In this document: positions 29,870 through 37,918 of the stretch, in pieces | How the letters are laid out: each line of letters opens with the position of its first letter | Numbering within the stretch: the first letter of the stretch is position 1 | Assembly: GCF_023476645.1 (NCBI RefSeq) | Contig: NZ_JAMCOJ010000005.1 | Coordinates: 1-64,000, forward strand | Reading direction: 5' to 3' | Source: Cellulophaga sp. 20_2_10 | GTDB taxonomy: Bacteria; Bacteroidota; Bacteroidia; Flavobacteriales; Flavobacteriaceae | DNA length: 64,000 nt | Translations under genes and position numbers: made by a program | The notes under the pieces: generated by a model | What the model saw: only the letters and a program-made list of their open reading frames with translations | What the model was told of the DNA's origin: nothing | The model's database searches: none

Positions 29870-30508
29870 ATGACTTTAAAAAAATCTGCCCTAATTGTAA
29901 TACTAATTTTATTAGTAGACCAAATAAGTAAAATATATGTAAAAACAACTTTTACGTATCAACAATCTGTTGAAGTATTTAGTTGGTTTAAAATACTATT
30001 TATAGAAAACGAAGGAGCTGCTTGGGGAGCCAAGTTAAGCGACATATTCCCTATAGCAGATAGTACAGGGAAATTAATACTAACAGTATTTAGATTATTT
30101 GCTGTTGGAGGTATTGGTTATTGGTTGTTTGATACAATTAAGAAACAAGCTCCAAAAGTATTAATACTCGCAGTATCTCTAATATTTGCCGGAGCATTGG
30201 GTAACATTATAGATTCTGTTTTTTACGGTGTTCTTTTTGATGAAAGCTACGGTAAGGTTGCAACTTTATTTTCTGATGATGCATATAGCAGTCTTTTCCA
30301 TGGAAAGGTAGTAGATATGTTATACTTTCCTATGGTGCAAGATGCTGTTTGGCCTTCTTGGATCCCAGTAATAGGAGGCAATACATTTAGCTTTTTTGAG
30401 CCTGTTTTTAATGTTGCAGACACAGCAATTAGTACTGGTGTTGGTATCCTTCTGGTTTTTAACAAAAAGGCTTTTGGCGCTAAAAACGATAAATCTGTTG
30501 AGGCGTAA
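29870..30508 (+). CDS. lspA: Lipoprotein signal peptidase (signal peptidase II)
   Basis: Cleaves prolipoprotein signal peptides at the inner membrane; the many lipoproteins in this window are its likely clients. The 212 residues include four membrane segments and the two catalytic aspartates, Asp115 in GNIIDS and Asp184 in NVADT. The protein is longer than E. coli LspA (164) because of a periplasmic insert (about 120-170), as usual in Bacteroidota. Its last 29 bases overlap the 3' end of the convergent cyclo-ligase gene. Confidence 0.95.
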   Translation: MTLKKSALIVILILLVDQISKIYVKTTFTYQQSVEVFSWFKILFIENEGAAWGAKLSDIFPIADSTGKLILTVFRLFAVGGIGYWLFDTIKKQAPKVLILAVSLIFAGALGNIIDSVFYGVLFDESYGKVATLFSDDAYSSLFHGKVVDMLYFPMVQDAVWPSWIPVIGGNTFSFFEPVFNVADTAISTGVGILLVFNKKAFGAKNDKSVEA

Positions 30509-31040
30509 CACAATAGTCTAAAGGAACATCGTCCTTATAAACATCTGTAATTACTTCTTCGGCTTCAAAAAAAGATAATCCTATTTTTAGTACGTCATCC
30601 TTACAATCATTTAAAAACTGATCGTAAAAACCTTTGCCATACCCTATTCTATTTCCTTTTTTATCAAAAGCTAAAAGAGGAATAAAAACAACATCAATTT
30701 TTAAAGTACTAATTTCTATACCATCTAAAGGTTCTGGTACATTGTATTTGTTTTTTTTAAGCACAGTACTATCCGTAAGTAAATAGTTTGTAAGCGTAGT
30801 ATCTGCATTCATTTTAGGCAAAATAATATGTTTGTCTTTACCCTGTAAAATAGAAAGCACCGTACTTGTATCTATTTCTTTTTTCTCTTCAATCGTTAAA
30901 AAAATATGATAATAATTAAAATCCCAGATTGGCATTTTTAATAACTGATTTGCTATTTCTATGCTTTTATCTTCAGACTCATTTATAGATAAGTTTTTTC
31001 TTAACTCAGTATACTTAGCTCTTAATTCTTTTTTAATCAT
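30480..31040 (-). CDS. 5-formyltetrahydrofolate cyclo-ligase
   Basis: Converts 5-formyl-THF to 5,10-methenyl-THF with ATP, returning folate to the one-carbon pool. The 186-residue protein has the family's basic N-terminus 'KKELRAKYTELRKNLS', the central 'FIPLLAFDKKGNRIGYGKGFYDQFL' region split around the ATP loop GYGKGFYD, and a near-C-terminal 'PLDYCVT'. The start ATG lies within the stop region of a 37-codon membrane-peptide ORF (ATGATTAA), implying coupling. The 3' end overlaps lspA convergently. Confidence 0.93.
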   Translation of the reverse strand: MIKKELRAKYTELRKNLSINESEDKSIEIANQLLKMPIWDFNYYHIFLTIEEKKEIDTSTVLSILQGKDKHIILPKMNADTTLTNYLLTDSTVLKKNKYNVPEPLDGIEISTLKIDVVFIPLLAFDKKGNRIGYGKGFYDQFLNDCKDDVLKIGLSFFEAEEVITDVYKDDVPLDYCVTPQQIYRF

Positions 31041-31146
31041 TGGTATGTTTAGTGCTATCCTTATTATCAGATGATATAGCTTCGTAAATTACCAAAAAAA
31101 TCATCATTATTAAATAAGCACCCATTGCCACAACGTATAACTCCAT
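31033..31146 (-). CDS. Predicted 37-residue single-pass membrane peptide
   Basis: An ORF too short for ordinary gene calling. It starts with ATG at 31146 and ends with TAA at 31035-31033. It encodes an N-terminal hydrophobic stretch (about residues 3-22, 'YVVAMGAYLIMMIFLVIY') followed by a polar tail rich in Ser, Asp, Lys and Thr. The stop overlaps the ATG of the cyclo-ligase gene by the shared ATGATTAA. A -7 element matching TAnnTTTG lies at 31185-31178, 32 bases upstream of the ATG. Function unknown; it could be a small membrane protein or a translational leader for the folate gene. Confidence 0.6.
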   Translation of the reverse strand: MELYVVAMGAYLIMMIFLVIYEAISSDNKDSTKHTND

Positions 31147-31177
31147 GCTTTTCAAAAGTTTAAGTCTACAATGTAAA

Positions 31178-31185
31178 CAAAAATA
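31178..31185 (-). promoter_or_regulatory. -7 element for the membrane peptide / cyclo-ligase pair
   Basis: On the minus strand this reads TATTTTTG (TAnnTTTG), placing transcription start about 28 bases before the small ORF. No good -33 element is visible. Confidence 0.45.
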
Positions 31186-31394
31186 TTTTAGTATTATCGA
31201 CTAAGTGCATAGTTTATGTGTCAAAAGGATTTTTAAGATAAAGAATACTACCCTTTCTTAGGTATTCTTAACAATATAAAACACATTTAAACAAACATAA
31301 AGCTATATCGTTAAATTTAAAAAAATCATAGTTAGATCTTTAAAAACATAGTATTTTCACTATATTAAACTAGAGAAGAGAATATTTTTATTTT

Positions 31395-33185
31395 ATGTCG
31401 GAAACAATTTCCATAAAACTACAATTAAGTACACTGCCAGCCAATCCGGGTGTATACCAATTCTACGATAAAGATGAAAAAATATTATATGTAGGTAAAG
31501 CTAAAAATCTTAAAAAAAGAGTTAGCTCCTACTTTAACAAGAATCACGAGTACGGAAAAACCAAGGTTTTAGTAAAAAAAATAGTATATATAAAACACAT
31601 TGTAGTAGACACAGAGTCAGACGCTTTATTACTAGAAAACAACCTAATAAAAAAATACCAACCTAGGTACAATGTTTTATTAAAAGACGATAAAACATAT
31701 CCTTGGATTTGCATTAAGAACGAACGTTTTCCTCGCGTATTTTACACAAGAAATCTAATTAAAGATGGCTCAGAATATTTTGGTCCGTATACAAATATGA
31801 AAACTGTACGGGTTCTACTAGACCTTATAAAAAGTGTTTACCCTTTGCGTACTTGCAACTACGATTTGTCTGCTGAAAAAATTAACGCATACAAATACAA
31901 AGTTTGCCTAGAATATCATTTAGGCAATTGTAAAGGCCCTTGTGAAGGCCACCAATCTGCAGAAGAATACCAAAGACAAATTATAGAGATTAAAGATATA
32001 TTAAAAGGTAATTTCAAGTCTTCTTTACACTATTTTAAAAACCAAATGAAACTACTGGCTTCTGAAATGAGGTTTGAAGAGGCTCAAGATTTTAAAGAAA
32101 AAATAGAAGTTTTAGAGAATTACCAGGTCAAAACAACCATCGTAAATCCCAAAATTAATAATGTAGATGTATTTTCTATTATTTCTGACGAAAGCTTTGC
32201 ATATATAAATTTTTTACAATTATCGCATGGTGCAATAATACGGTCGCACACACTTGAGTTAAAGAAAAAATTAAACGAGTCTGATGAAGAATTACTTCAA
32301 TTAGGCATCATAGAAATAAGACAACGTTTTAAATCTCATTCTAGAGAAATATATTTACCATTCCCATTAATAGTAGACCAAGATTTAAAAGTCACCATAC
32401 CAAAGTTGGGCGACAAAAAAAGAATATTAGAGCTGTCTGAAAGAAATGCGAAGTACTTTAGAATGGAGCGTTTTAAACAAATAAAAGTTACAGATCCAGA
32501 CAGACATACCAACCGTATAATGGCGCAAATGAAAACAGATTTGCGTTTATCTCAAGAACCAAGACATATAGAGTGTTTTGACAACTCCAATATACAGGGT
32601 ACAAACCCCGTTGCGGCTTGTGTTGTTTTTAAGAATGGCAAACCTTCAAAAAAAGAATACCGCCATTTTAATATAAAAACGGTTGTTGGTCCAGATGATT
32701 TTGCTTCTATGGAAGAGGTTGTTTTTAGACGCTACAAAAGACTACTAGAAGAAGAGCAACCATTACCCCAACTTATTATTATAGATGGTGGTAAAGGACA
32801 ATTATCATCTGCCCTTAAAAGCTTAGATCTTTTAGGGCTTAGAGGAAAAATAGCAATTATAGGTATTGCCAAAAGATTAGAAGAAATTTATTTCCCAGGC
32901 GACTCAATTCCGTTATATTTAGATAAAAAATCTGAAAGCCTAAAAATAATTCAGCAATTACGAAATGAAGCCCACAGATTTGGAATTACTTTTCACAGAA
33001 CAAAAAGAAGCAATGCCGCTATAGACTCAGAATTAGAAAGCATAGACGGCGTAGGAGAAAAAACAGCTACAGATCTCTTAAAAACATTTAAGTCTGTAAA
33101 AAGAATAAAAGAAGCAAGCATAGAAAAACTAGCTGAAGTAGTTGGCGTATCTAAAGCAAAAAAAATATATAACACCTTTCATTAA
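31395..33185 (+). CDS. uvrC: Excinuclease ABC subunit C
   Basis: Makes both incisions in nucleotide excision repair together with UvrB. The 596-residue protein has the N-terminal GIY-YIG nuclease ('GVYQFYDKDEKILYVGKAKN', residues about 19-38), a UVR motif near residue 210 ('FEEAQDFKEKIEVLENY'), the RNase-H-like 3' nuclease domain ('ECFDNSNIQGTNPVA', 'IIDGGKGQL') and C-terminal helix-hairpin-helix repeats ('IDGVGEKTATDLL'). The stop lies 4 bases from the signal peptide start of the patatin gene, so they are co-transcribed. Confidence 0.97.
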   Translation: MSETISIKLQLSTLPANPGVYQFYDKDEKILYVGKAKNLKKRVSSYFNKNHEYGKTKVLVKKIVYIKHIVVDTESDALLLENNLIKKYQPRYNVLLKDDKTYPWICIKNERFPRVFYTRNLIKDGSEYFGPYTNMKTVRVLLDLIKSVYPLRTCNYDLSAEKINAYKYKVCLEYHLGNCKGPCEGHQSAEEYQRQIIEIKDILKGNFKSSLHYFKNQMKLLASEMRFEEAQDFKEKIEVLENYQVKTTIVNPKINNVDVFSIISDESFAYINFLQLSHGAIIRSHTLELKKKLNESDEELLQLGIIEIRQRFKSHSREIYLPFPLIVDQDLKVTIPKLGDKKRILELSERNAKYFRMERFKQIKVTDPDRHTNRIMAQMKTDLRLSQEPRHIECFDNSNIQGTNPVAACVVFKNGKPSKKEYRHFNIKTVVGPDDFASMEEVVFRRYKRLLEEEQPLPQLIIIDGGKGQLSSALKSLDLLGLRGKIAIIGIAKRLEEIYFPGDSIPLYLDKKSESLKIIQQLRNEAHRFGITFHRTKRSNAAIDSELESIDGVGEKTATDLLKTFKSVKRIKEASIEKLAEVVGVSKAKKIYNTFH

Positions 33186-33189
33186 AAAA

Positions 33190-35463
33190 ATGAAGAACGC
33201 AATAACCTTACTTATACTTTTTATTTGCGCAACTAACCTTGCGCAAAACACAATGCCGAATGACAGTATAAAGGTTGGCCTAGTACTTAGTGGCGGTGGC
33301 GCAAAAGGACTTGCCCACATTGGAGCACTTAAAGTAATAGAAGAAGCAGGTGTAAAAATAGATTATATTGGCGGTACAAGTATGGGAGCTATTATTGGCG
33401 CACTATACGCATCTGGCTATTCTGCTAACGAATTAGACTCCATATTTAGAAGTATAGATGTTGCCAAACTAATACAAGACAACTTACCGCGAGGAGCAAA
33501 AACTTTTTACGATAAAGAAGACGCAGAACGCTATGCACTTAGTTTACCGTTTAACAAATTTAAAGTTTCATTTCCTTCGGCAATATCTAGTGGCCAAAAC
33601 ATTTACAATCTTCTAGTTAAATTATTGTATCACGTTAAAGACACAGATGATTTTAATAAACTACCTATTCCGTTTTTCTGTATAGCCACAGACGTAGAAA
33701 CAGGACAGGAAGTTTTACTTAATAGCGGCTATTTACCAGAAGCAATTATGGCAAGTGGCACATTCCCTTCTTTGTTTGAACCTGCTGAAATAGGACATAA
33801 GATATTAATAGATGGCGGCGTAGTAAACAATTACCCAATAAACAAACTTAAAAAATTAGGCGCAACAATTGTTATTGGTGTTGATGTGCAAGACGGGCTA
33901 GCAAACCGAGACAAACTTAGCTCAGGAACCGAAGTATTGTTACAAATTAACAATTACAGAACGGTTAGTGACATGAAGAAAAAAGCAAAAGACACCGATG
34001 TCCTTATAAAACCAGCTATAGAAAAATACTCTGTAATAGATTTTGCTTTTGGAAAAGAAATTATTAAAACCGGAGAAGAAGCTGCTAAAATTAAATTCAC
34101 GGAGTTAACAAATATTGCACAGCAACAGACTACTAAACCAAAAACACACCAACAAATAGAAGTTAATGATTCTATCATTATAAACAAATTGTCTATTTCT
34201 GGTAATGAAGATTACACTAGAGCCTACATTAAAGGTAAGCTAAGACTAGATATTGATAAAAAAATATCTTTCTCTAAATTACAACAAGGCATTAACAACT
34301 TGGCAGCCACTAACAACTTTAAAACAATAAGATACAAGCTACAAAAGAAAGAATCGTTGGACTCTGAAGAGACTGAAGTTGTTTTAGCTTTAAACTTAAA
34401 GGAAAACAAAAATAAAATGTTTATTAAAATGGGTGCCCATTATGATGACATTTACAAGAGTGCTGCCATTATAAATCTAACTAAGAAAAATATATTTCTA
34501 CAAGATGATGTTGGCTCTTTTGATCTTATTTTAGGTGATAATATTAGATATAAAATGCAGTATTATATTGATAAAGGTTTCTATTGGAGTTTTGGCCTTA
34601 ACTCTAGTTATAACGACTTTAATTATGAAATTGACTATGACATTATTAAATCTAACTTTACAACACCCAGCACTGGAATAAGCAATATTAACATAGATGT
34701 TACCAACTTCACAAACCAAGCCTACATACAAACAGTATGGAATGAGGAGTTTGCTTTTAGCTTAGGTGCAGAACACAGGTTTGTAAAATATACAACACGT
34801 ACACTAGAAAAAGAAAACGCCACAGGTAGCACAAATGGAGCAAACTCTAATTTTAGAACCATTTTTGAAAAAAGCAACTACTTTAGCACATACTCGCAAC
34901 TAAAGTTAGATACCTATAACGATAAATATTTCCCTAGTAAAGGTTTATATTTTAGTGGGGACTTTCACTTTTATATGTTTTCTTCTGACTATAATAATAA
35001 CTTTAAAGAATTTTCCATAGCACAAGCTACAATGGGTGCAGCAATACCATTAGCAAAAAACTTATCTTTAAATATAGAAACTGGCGGCGGGTTTAAATTA
35101 GGAAACTCAACTGTAACATCTTTAGATTTTATCTTAGGAGGCTATGGTAATAACATAGGAAACAACTTTGTTTCATTTCTTGGATACGATTTTTTAAGCC
35201 TACCCGGAAATAGCTATATAAAAGGCTCTACAAGATTAGATTATGAATTTAGCCCAAAAAATCACTTATTATTGGCTGCGAATTTTGCAAATGTTGATGA
35301 TGATATTTTTAGAAAAGCAGAATGGTTTCAATTACCCACTTATACAGGATATGGCCTAGGGTATGGTTTTGAATCTTTTTTAGGCCCAGTACAAGCTATC
35401 TACTCTTGGTCTCCGGAACAAAATAAAGGAAATATGTTTTTTAGTGTAGGCTATTGGTTTTAA
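33190..35463 (+). CDS. Patatin-like phospholipase fused to an outer-membrane barrel (PlpD type)
   Basis: A 757-residue exported protein. Signal peptide (MKNAITLLILFICATNLAQ); patatin domain about 28-215 with the oxyanion loop GGGAKG (35-40), nucleophile Ser64 in GTSMG and catalytic Asp208 in DGGVVNNYP. A POTRA-like region follows (about 320-405), and then a 16-strand Omp85-type barrel ending in 'FSVGYWF'. This is the type Vd/PlpD layout, a lipid-cleaving domain tethered to or released through its own barrel. An in-frame ATG at 33142 exists inside uvrC, but the signal peptide supports 33190. Confidence 0.9.
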   Translation: MKNAITLLILFICATNLAQNTMPNDSIKVGLVLSGGGAKGLAHIGALKVIEEAGVKIDYIGGTSMGAIIGALYASGYSANELDSIFRSIDVAKLIQDNLPRGAKTFYDKEDAERYALSLPFNKFKVSFPSAISSGQNIYNLLVKLLYHVKDTDDFNKLPIPFFCIATDVETGQEVLLNSGYLPEAIMASGTFPSLFEPAEIGHKILIDGGVVNNYPINKLKKLGATIVIGVDVQDGLANRDKLSSGTEVLLQINNYRTVSDMKKKAKDTDVLIKPAIEKYSVIDFAFGKEIIKTGEEAAKIKFTELTNIAQQQTTKPKTHQQIEVNDSIIINKLSISGNEDYTRAYIKGKLRLDIDKKISFSKLQQGINNLAATNNFKTIRYKLQKKESLDSEETEVVLALNLKENKNKMFIKMGAHYDDIYKSAAIINLTKKNIFLQDDVGSFDLILGDNIRYKMQYYIDKGFYWSFGLNSSYNDFNYEIDYDIIKSNFTTPSTGISNINIDVTNFTNQAYIQTVWNEEFAFSLGAEHRFVKYTTRTLEKENATGSTNGANSNFRTIFEKSNYFSTYSQLKLDTYNDKYFPSKGLYFSGDFHFYMFSSDYNNNFKEFSIAQATMGAAIPLAKNLSLNIETGGGFKLGNSTVTSLDFILGGYGNNIGNNFVSFLGYDFLSLPGNSYIKGSTRLDYEFSPKNHLLLAANFANVDDDIFRKAEWFQLPTYTGYGLGYGFESFLGPVQAIYSWSPEQNKGNMFFSVGYWF

Positions 35464-35537
35464 TTTATACAATTAACAATTGCCCTTCCTATCATTAGAT
35501 TATTTTTTTACGATATTTGTAATCACAAAAAAATTTT

Positions 35538-35588
35538 ATGTTACTATTTAGAATTGATATTACCGCCCACTTAAGGGCAATGTGGTGA
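35538..35588 (+). CDS. Candidate leader peptide upstream of hppD
   Basis: A 16-codon ORF reading MLLFRIDITAHLRAMW then TGA. It lies 87 bases before the dioxygenase start, and a near-consensus -7 element GATATTTG (35512-35519, one mismatch) precedes it. Its 3' half contains a GCCC-acttaa-GGGC hairpin (35565-35578 region), and a second hairpin with a T-run lies 22 bases after the stop. The arrangement is that of a transcription attenuator or stalling leader. I cannot prove it is translated. Confidence 0.4.
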   Translation: MLLFRIDITAHLRAMW

Positions 35589-35610
35589 GACAAATGTTTC
35601 AGAATAATAC

Positions 35611-35638
35611 CTTGTTTTCAGTAAAAACAAGAATTTTT
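35611..35638 (+). promoter_or_regulatory. Attenuator-like hairpin in the hppD leader
   Basis: CTTGTTTT (35611-35618) pairs perfectly with AAAACAAG (35624-35631) over a 5-base loop and is followed by TTTTT (35634-35638). It is located between the 16-codon ORF and hppD, where it could stop transcription prematurely. The stem is AT-rich, so it may be weak. Confidence 0.45.
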
Positions 35639-35675
35639 AGAATATCAAAATATATAAATCTTAAAGCACAAAATT

Positions 35676-36818
35676 ATGTCAACATTAGACAATACATCAC
35701 TTAAATTACCAAAAGAAAATTTAGAAGCAGAAGACTTTTTACCGCTACTTGGCACAGACTATGTAGAACTATATGTAGGTAACGCAAAACAAGCCGCTCA
35801 CTATTACATGTCTGCTTGGGGGTTTCAACCATTAGCTTACGCAGGTCTAGAAACAGGACTAAAAGATCGCGTGTCTTATGTTATAGAACAAGGTAAAATT
35901 AGATTAATACTTACATCGCCCTTAAATTCTGGCGGAGATATAAACAAACATATAGACGCACACGGAGACGGTGTTAAAGCCATTGCTCTTTGGGTAGACG
36001 ATGCTACTAAAAGTTATAAAGAAACAACCAGTAGGGGTGCAGAAAGTTATTTTGAGCCAAGAAAAGAAGAAGATGCAAACGGAGAAGTTGTTTTCTCTGG
36101 TATACATACATATGGCGAAACAGTACATGTATTTGTAGAAAGAAGTAATTACAAAGGTGTATTTTTACCTGGCTACAAAGCCTGGAACCCACATTACAAG
36201 CCAACAGACGTAGGTTTAAAGTTTGTAGATCATATTGTAGGTAACGTAGGCTGGAACGAGATGAACAAATGGTGTGAGTTCTATGCAAAAGTAATGGGCT
36301 TTGCACAATTAGTTTCTTTTGATGACAAAGATATTTCTACAGAGTACACTGCTCTTATGAGTAAAGTAATGAGCAACGGTAATGGGCGTATTAAATTCCC
36401 TATTAACGAACCTGCAGAAGGAAGAAAAAAATCTCAAATTGAAGAATACATAGATTTTTATAACGGTTCTGGTGTACAACATATGGCACTAGCAACAGAC
36501 AACATTATAGAAACAGTTACAGCATTAAGAGATCGTGGCATCGAATTTTTAACCGTTCCTAGCTCTTATTACGAAGATGTTTTAGATAGAGTTGGTGAAA
36601 TTGATGAAGATCTAGCTCCGTTAAAAGAACTAGGTATTTTAATAGATAAAGATGAAGAAGGTTACCTGTTACAAATATTTACTAAGCCAATTTTAGACAG
36701 ACCAACTATGTTTATAGAAATTATACAGAGAAAAGGCGCTAAATCTTTTGGTAAAGGTAACTTTAAAGCACTTTTTGAAGCTATAGAAAGAGAACAAGAA
36801 TCTAGAGGAACATTGTAA
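35676..36818 (+). CDS. hppD: 4-hydroxyphenylpyruvate dioxygenase
   Basis: Turns 4-hydroxyphenylpyruvate into homogentisate in tyrosine catabolism, an Fe(II) enzyme of the VOC superfamily. The 380-residue protein has two glyoxalase-like modules. The iron ligands fit His186 ('KFVDHIVGN'), His269 ('GVQHMALATDN') and Glu348 ('MFIEIIQR'). The C-terminal family segment 'GFGKGNF-like' reads SFGKGNFKALFEAIE. No homogentisate dioxygenase lies in this window. The 5' leader looks regulatory, and the gene ends about 200 bases before a terminator. Confidence 0.96.
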   Translation: MSTLDNTSLKLPKENLEAEDFLPLLGTDYVELYVGNAKQAAHYYMSAWGFQPLAYAGLETGLKDRVSYVIEQGKIRLILTSPLNSGGDINKHIDAHGDGVKAIALWVDDATKSYKETTSRGAESYFEPRKEEDANGEVVFSGIHTYGETVHVFVERSNYKGVFLPGYKAWNPHYKPTDVGLKFVDHIVGNVGWNEMNKWCEFYAKVMGFAQLVSFDDKDISTEYTALMSKVMSNGNGRIKFPINEPAEGRKKSQIEEYIDFYNGSGVQHMALATDNIIETVTALRDRGIEFLTVPSSYYEDVLDRVGEIDEDLAPLKELGILIDKDEEGYLLQIFTKPILDRPTMFIEIIQRKGAKSFGKGNFKALFEAIEREQESRGTL

Positions 36819-36898
36819 AAAACCTCGAATTATTAGGAATGCTCTAATTTTTGCATTTAAAAGCTAAAGTAGTGTTAACACTTTAGTTAAAGTAAGTT

Positions 36899-37045
36899 AA
36901 AACCAATTATAACTTTGAAAGAATGTAGTACTTTTGACGGCATAAGGGGTGGTTCCCTTATTAACTTTAAGTATTGGTTTTTCATAATTTAAAGTTTGGT
37001 TGGTTATTTAGGAAAAGCCTAGTTTTAAGACTAGGCTTTTTTTTT
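36899..37045 (+). ncRNA. Candidate structured small RNA downstream of hppD
   Basis: AAAACCAAT (36899-36907) pairs with ATTGGTTTT (36973-36981). Inside this lies a large asymmetric bubble and a 7-base hairpin ATAAGGG/CCCTTAT (36942-36948 with 36955-36961). The block is followed by a strong intrinsic terminator ending at 37045. A TAACTTTG element (36910-36917) fits TAnnTTTG, which would give an RNA of about 120 bases starting near 36924. If so, the outer stem's 5' arm would be upstream of the start, so the exact boundaries are uncertain. The stem-bubble-stem layout resembles 6S RNA; flavobacteria have a 6S-Flavo RNA, but I cannot confirm identity. Confidence 0.35.
37013..37045 (+). terminator. 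Strong terminator after the hppD/ncRNA region
   Basis: AAAAGCCTAG (37013-37022) pairs with CTAGGCTTTT (37031-37040) over an 8-base loop and is followed by more T, nine in a row in total. Confidence 0.9.
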
Positions 37046-37132
37046 GCGCAATACTTTGGAACAAAAGTTGTTTAAATAATTGTAAAGACATTAAATTGTA
37101 ATTTCAATTTTAGTAATTTTACAACTATCGAT

Positions 37133-37912
37133 ATGAAAAAAGTATATATAACAATTCTGCTATTAACCGCCTTATCTGTAAACGCACAAAACAAACACAG
37201 TGCATTTAAAGCCGGTGAGTGGTTGCGCTTTAGAATTCATTACGGAATCTTTAATGCCAGCTACGCAACTCTACAAGTTAAAAATGACAAGGTCAACAAT
37301 AAATCTGTTTACCGCGTAATAGGCAAAGGAAGAACTACTGGTTTAGCCAGAGTCTTTTTTAAGGTAGATGATGTTTACGAAAGTTATTTTGATAAAAATA
37401 ATGGCAAACCTTATAAATTTGTTAGGCAAGTTAGCGAAGGAAGCTACACCTTAAATCTAGATGTAGAATTTGATCATAAAAACAAGAAAGCCGTTTTAAA
37501 TGATTATAAAAAAAATAAAAAACTAGATTTTAAAATAGAAGATAACATACAAGATTTAATTTCTGCATTTTACTACGTAAGAAACAACTACGATGCAGAT
37601 CAATTAGTTAAAGGAGAAACCATTACTCTTAATCTTTTGTATGATGATGATGGCATTTTTAAATTTAAACTTAAGTATTTAGGAAAAGAAATTTTAAAAA
37701 CTAAATATGGCAAAGTAGAATGTCATAAATTTAGACCTTACGTAGAGTCTGGCCGTGTTTTTAAAGAACAAGAAAGTTTATCTCTTTGGGTTTCTAATGA
37801 CGAAAATAAAATTCCCATTAGAATAAAAGCAGATTTAGCTGTTGGTTCTATAAAAGCAGACCTAGATGGTTACGCAGGCTTAAAGCATCAGTTTAAAATA
37901 ATAATGGATTAG
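37133..37912 (+). CDS. DUF3108 exported protein
   Basis: A 259-residue protein with a signal peptide ending near 'LSVNAQ' (residue 19). The body matches DUF3108: 'FKAGEWLRFRIHYGIFNASYATLQV' split across the first strands, 'VDDVYESYFDKNNGKP' and the C-terminal 'PIRIKADLAVGSIKADL'. It is a periplasmic beta-rich protein of unknown function. The tryptophan-dioxygenase-family gene starts 6 bases after its stop, so the two plus the M23 peptidase gene form an operon. Confidence 0.85.
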   Translation: MKKVYITILLLTALSVNAQNKHSAFKAGEWLRFRIHYGIFNASYATLQVKNDKVNNKSVYRVIGKGRTTGLARVFFKVDDVYESYFDKNNGKPYKFVRQVSEGSYTLNLDVEFDHKNKKAVLNDYKKNKKLDFKIEDNIQDLISAFYYVRNNYDADQLVKGETITLNLLYDDDGIFKFKLKYLGKEILKTKYGKVECHKFRPYVESGRVFKEQESLSLWVSNDENKIPIRIKADLAVGSIKADLDGYAGLKHQFKIIMD

Positions 37913-37918
37913 CACCTA

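Larger units (their letters stand above)
36819..37132. other. Intergenic region with structured RNA candidate, 314 bases
   Basis: No gene of normal size. The region holds a nested inverted-repeat block (36899-36981), another 8-base hairpin (36963-36996) and a strong terminator (37013-37045); these are described separately. The last 85 bases carry the AT-rich promoter area of the DUF3108 gene. Confidence 0.6.

Noticed and set aside
30480-30508. Overlap of the lspA and cyclo-ligase 3' ends as a sign of antisense control
   Set aside because: Both proteins end at their usual positions; a convergent overlap of 29 bases is ordinary packing.
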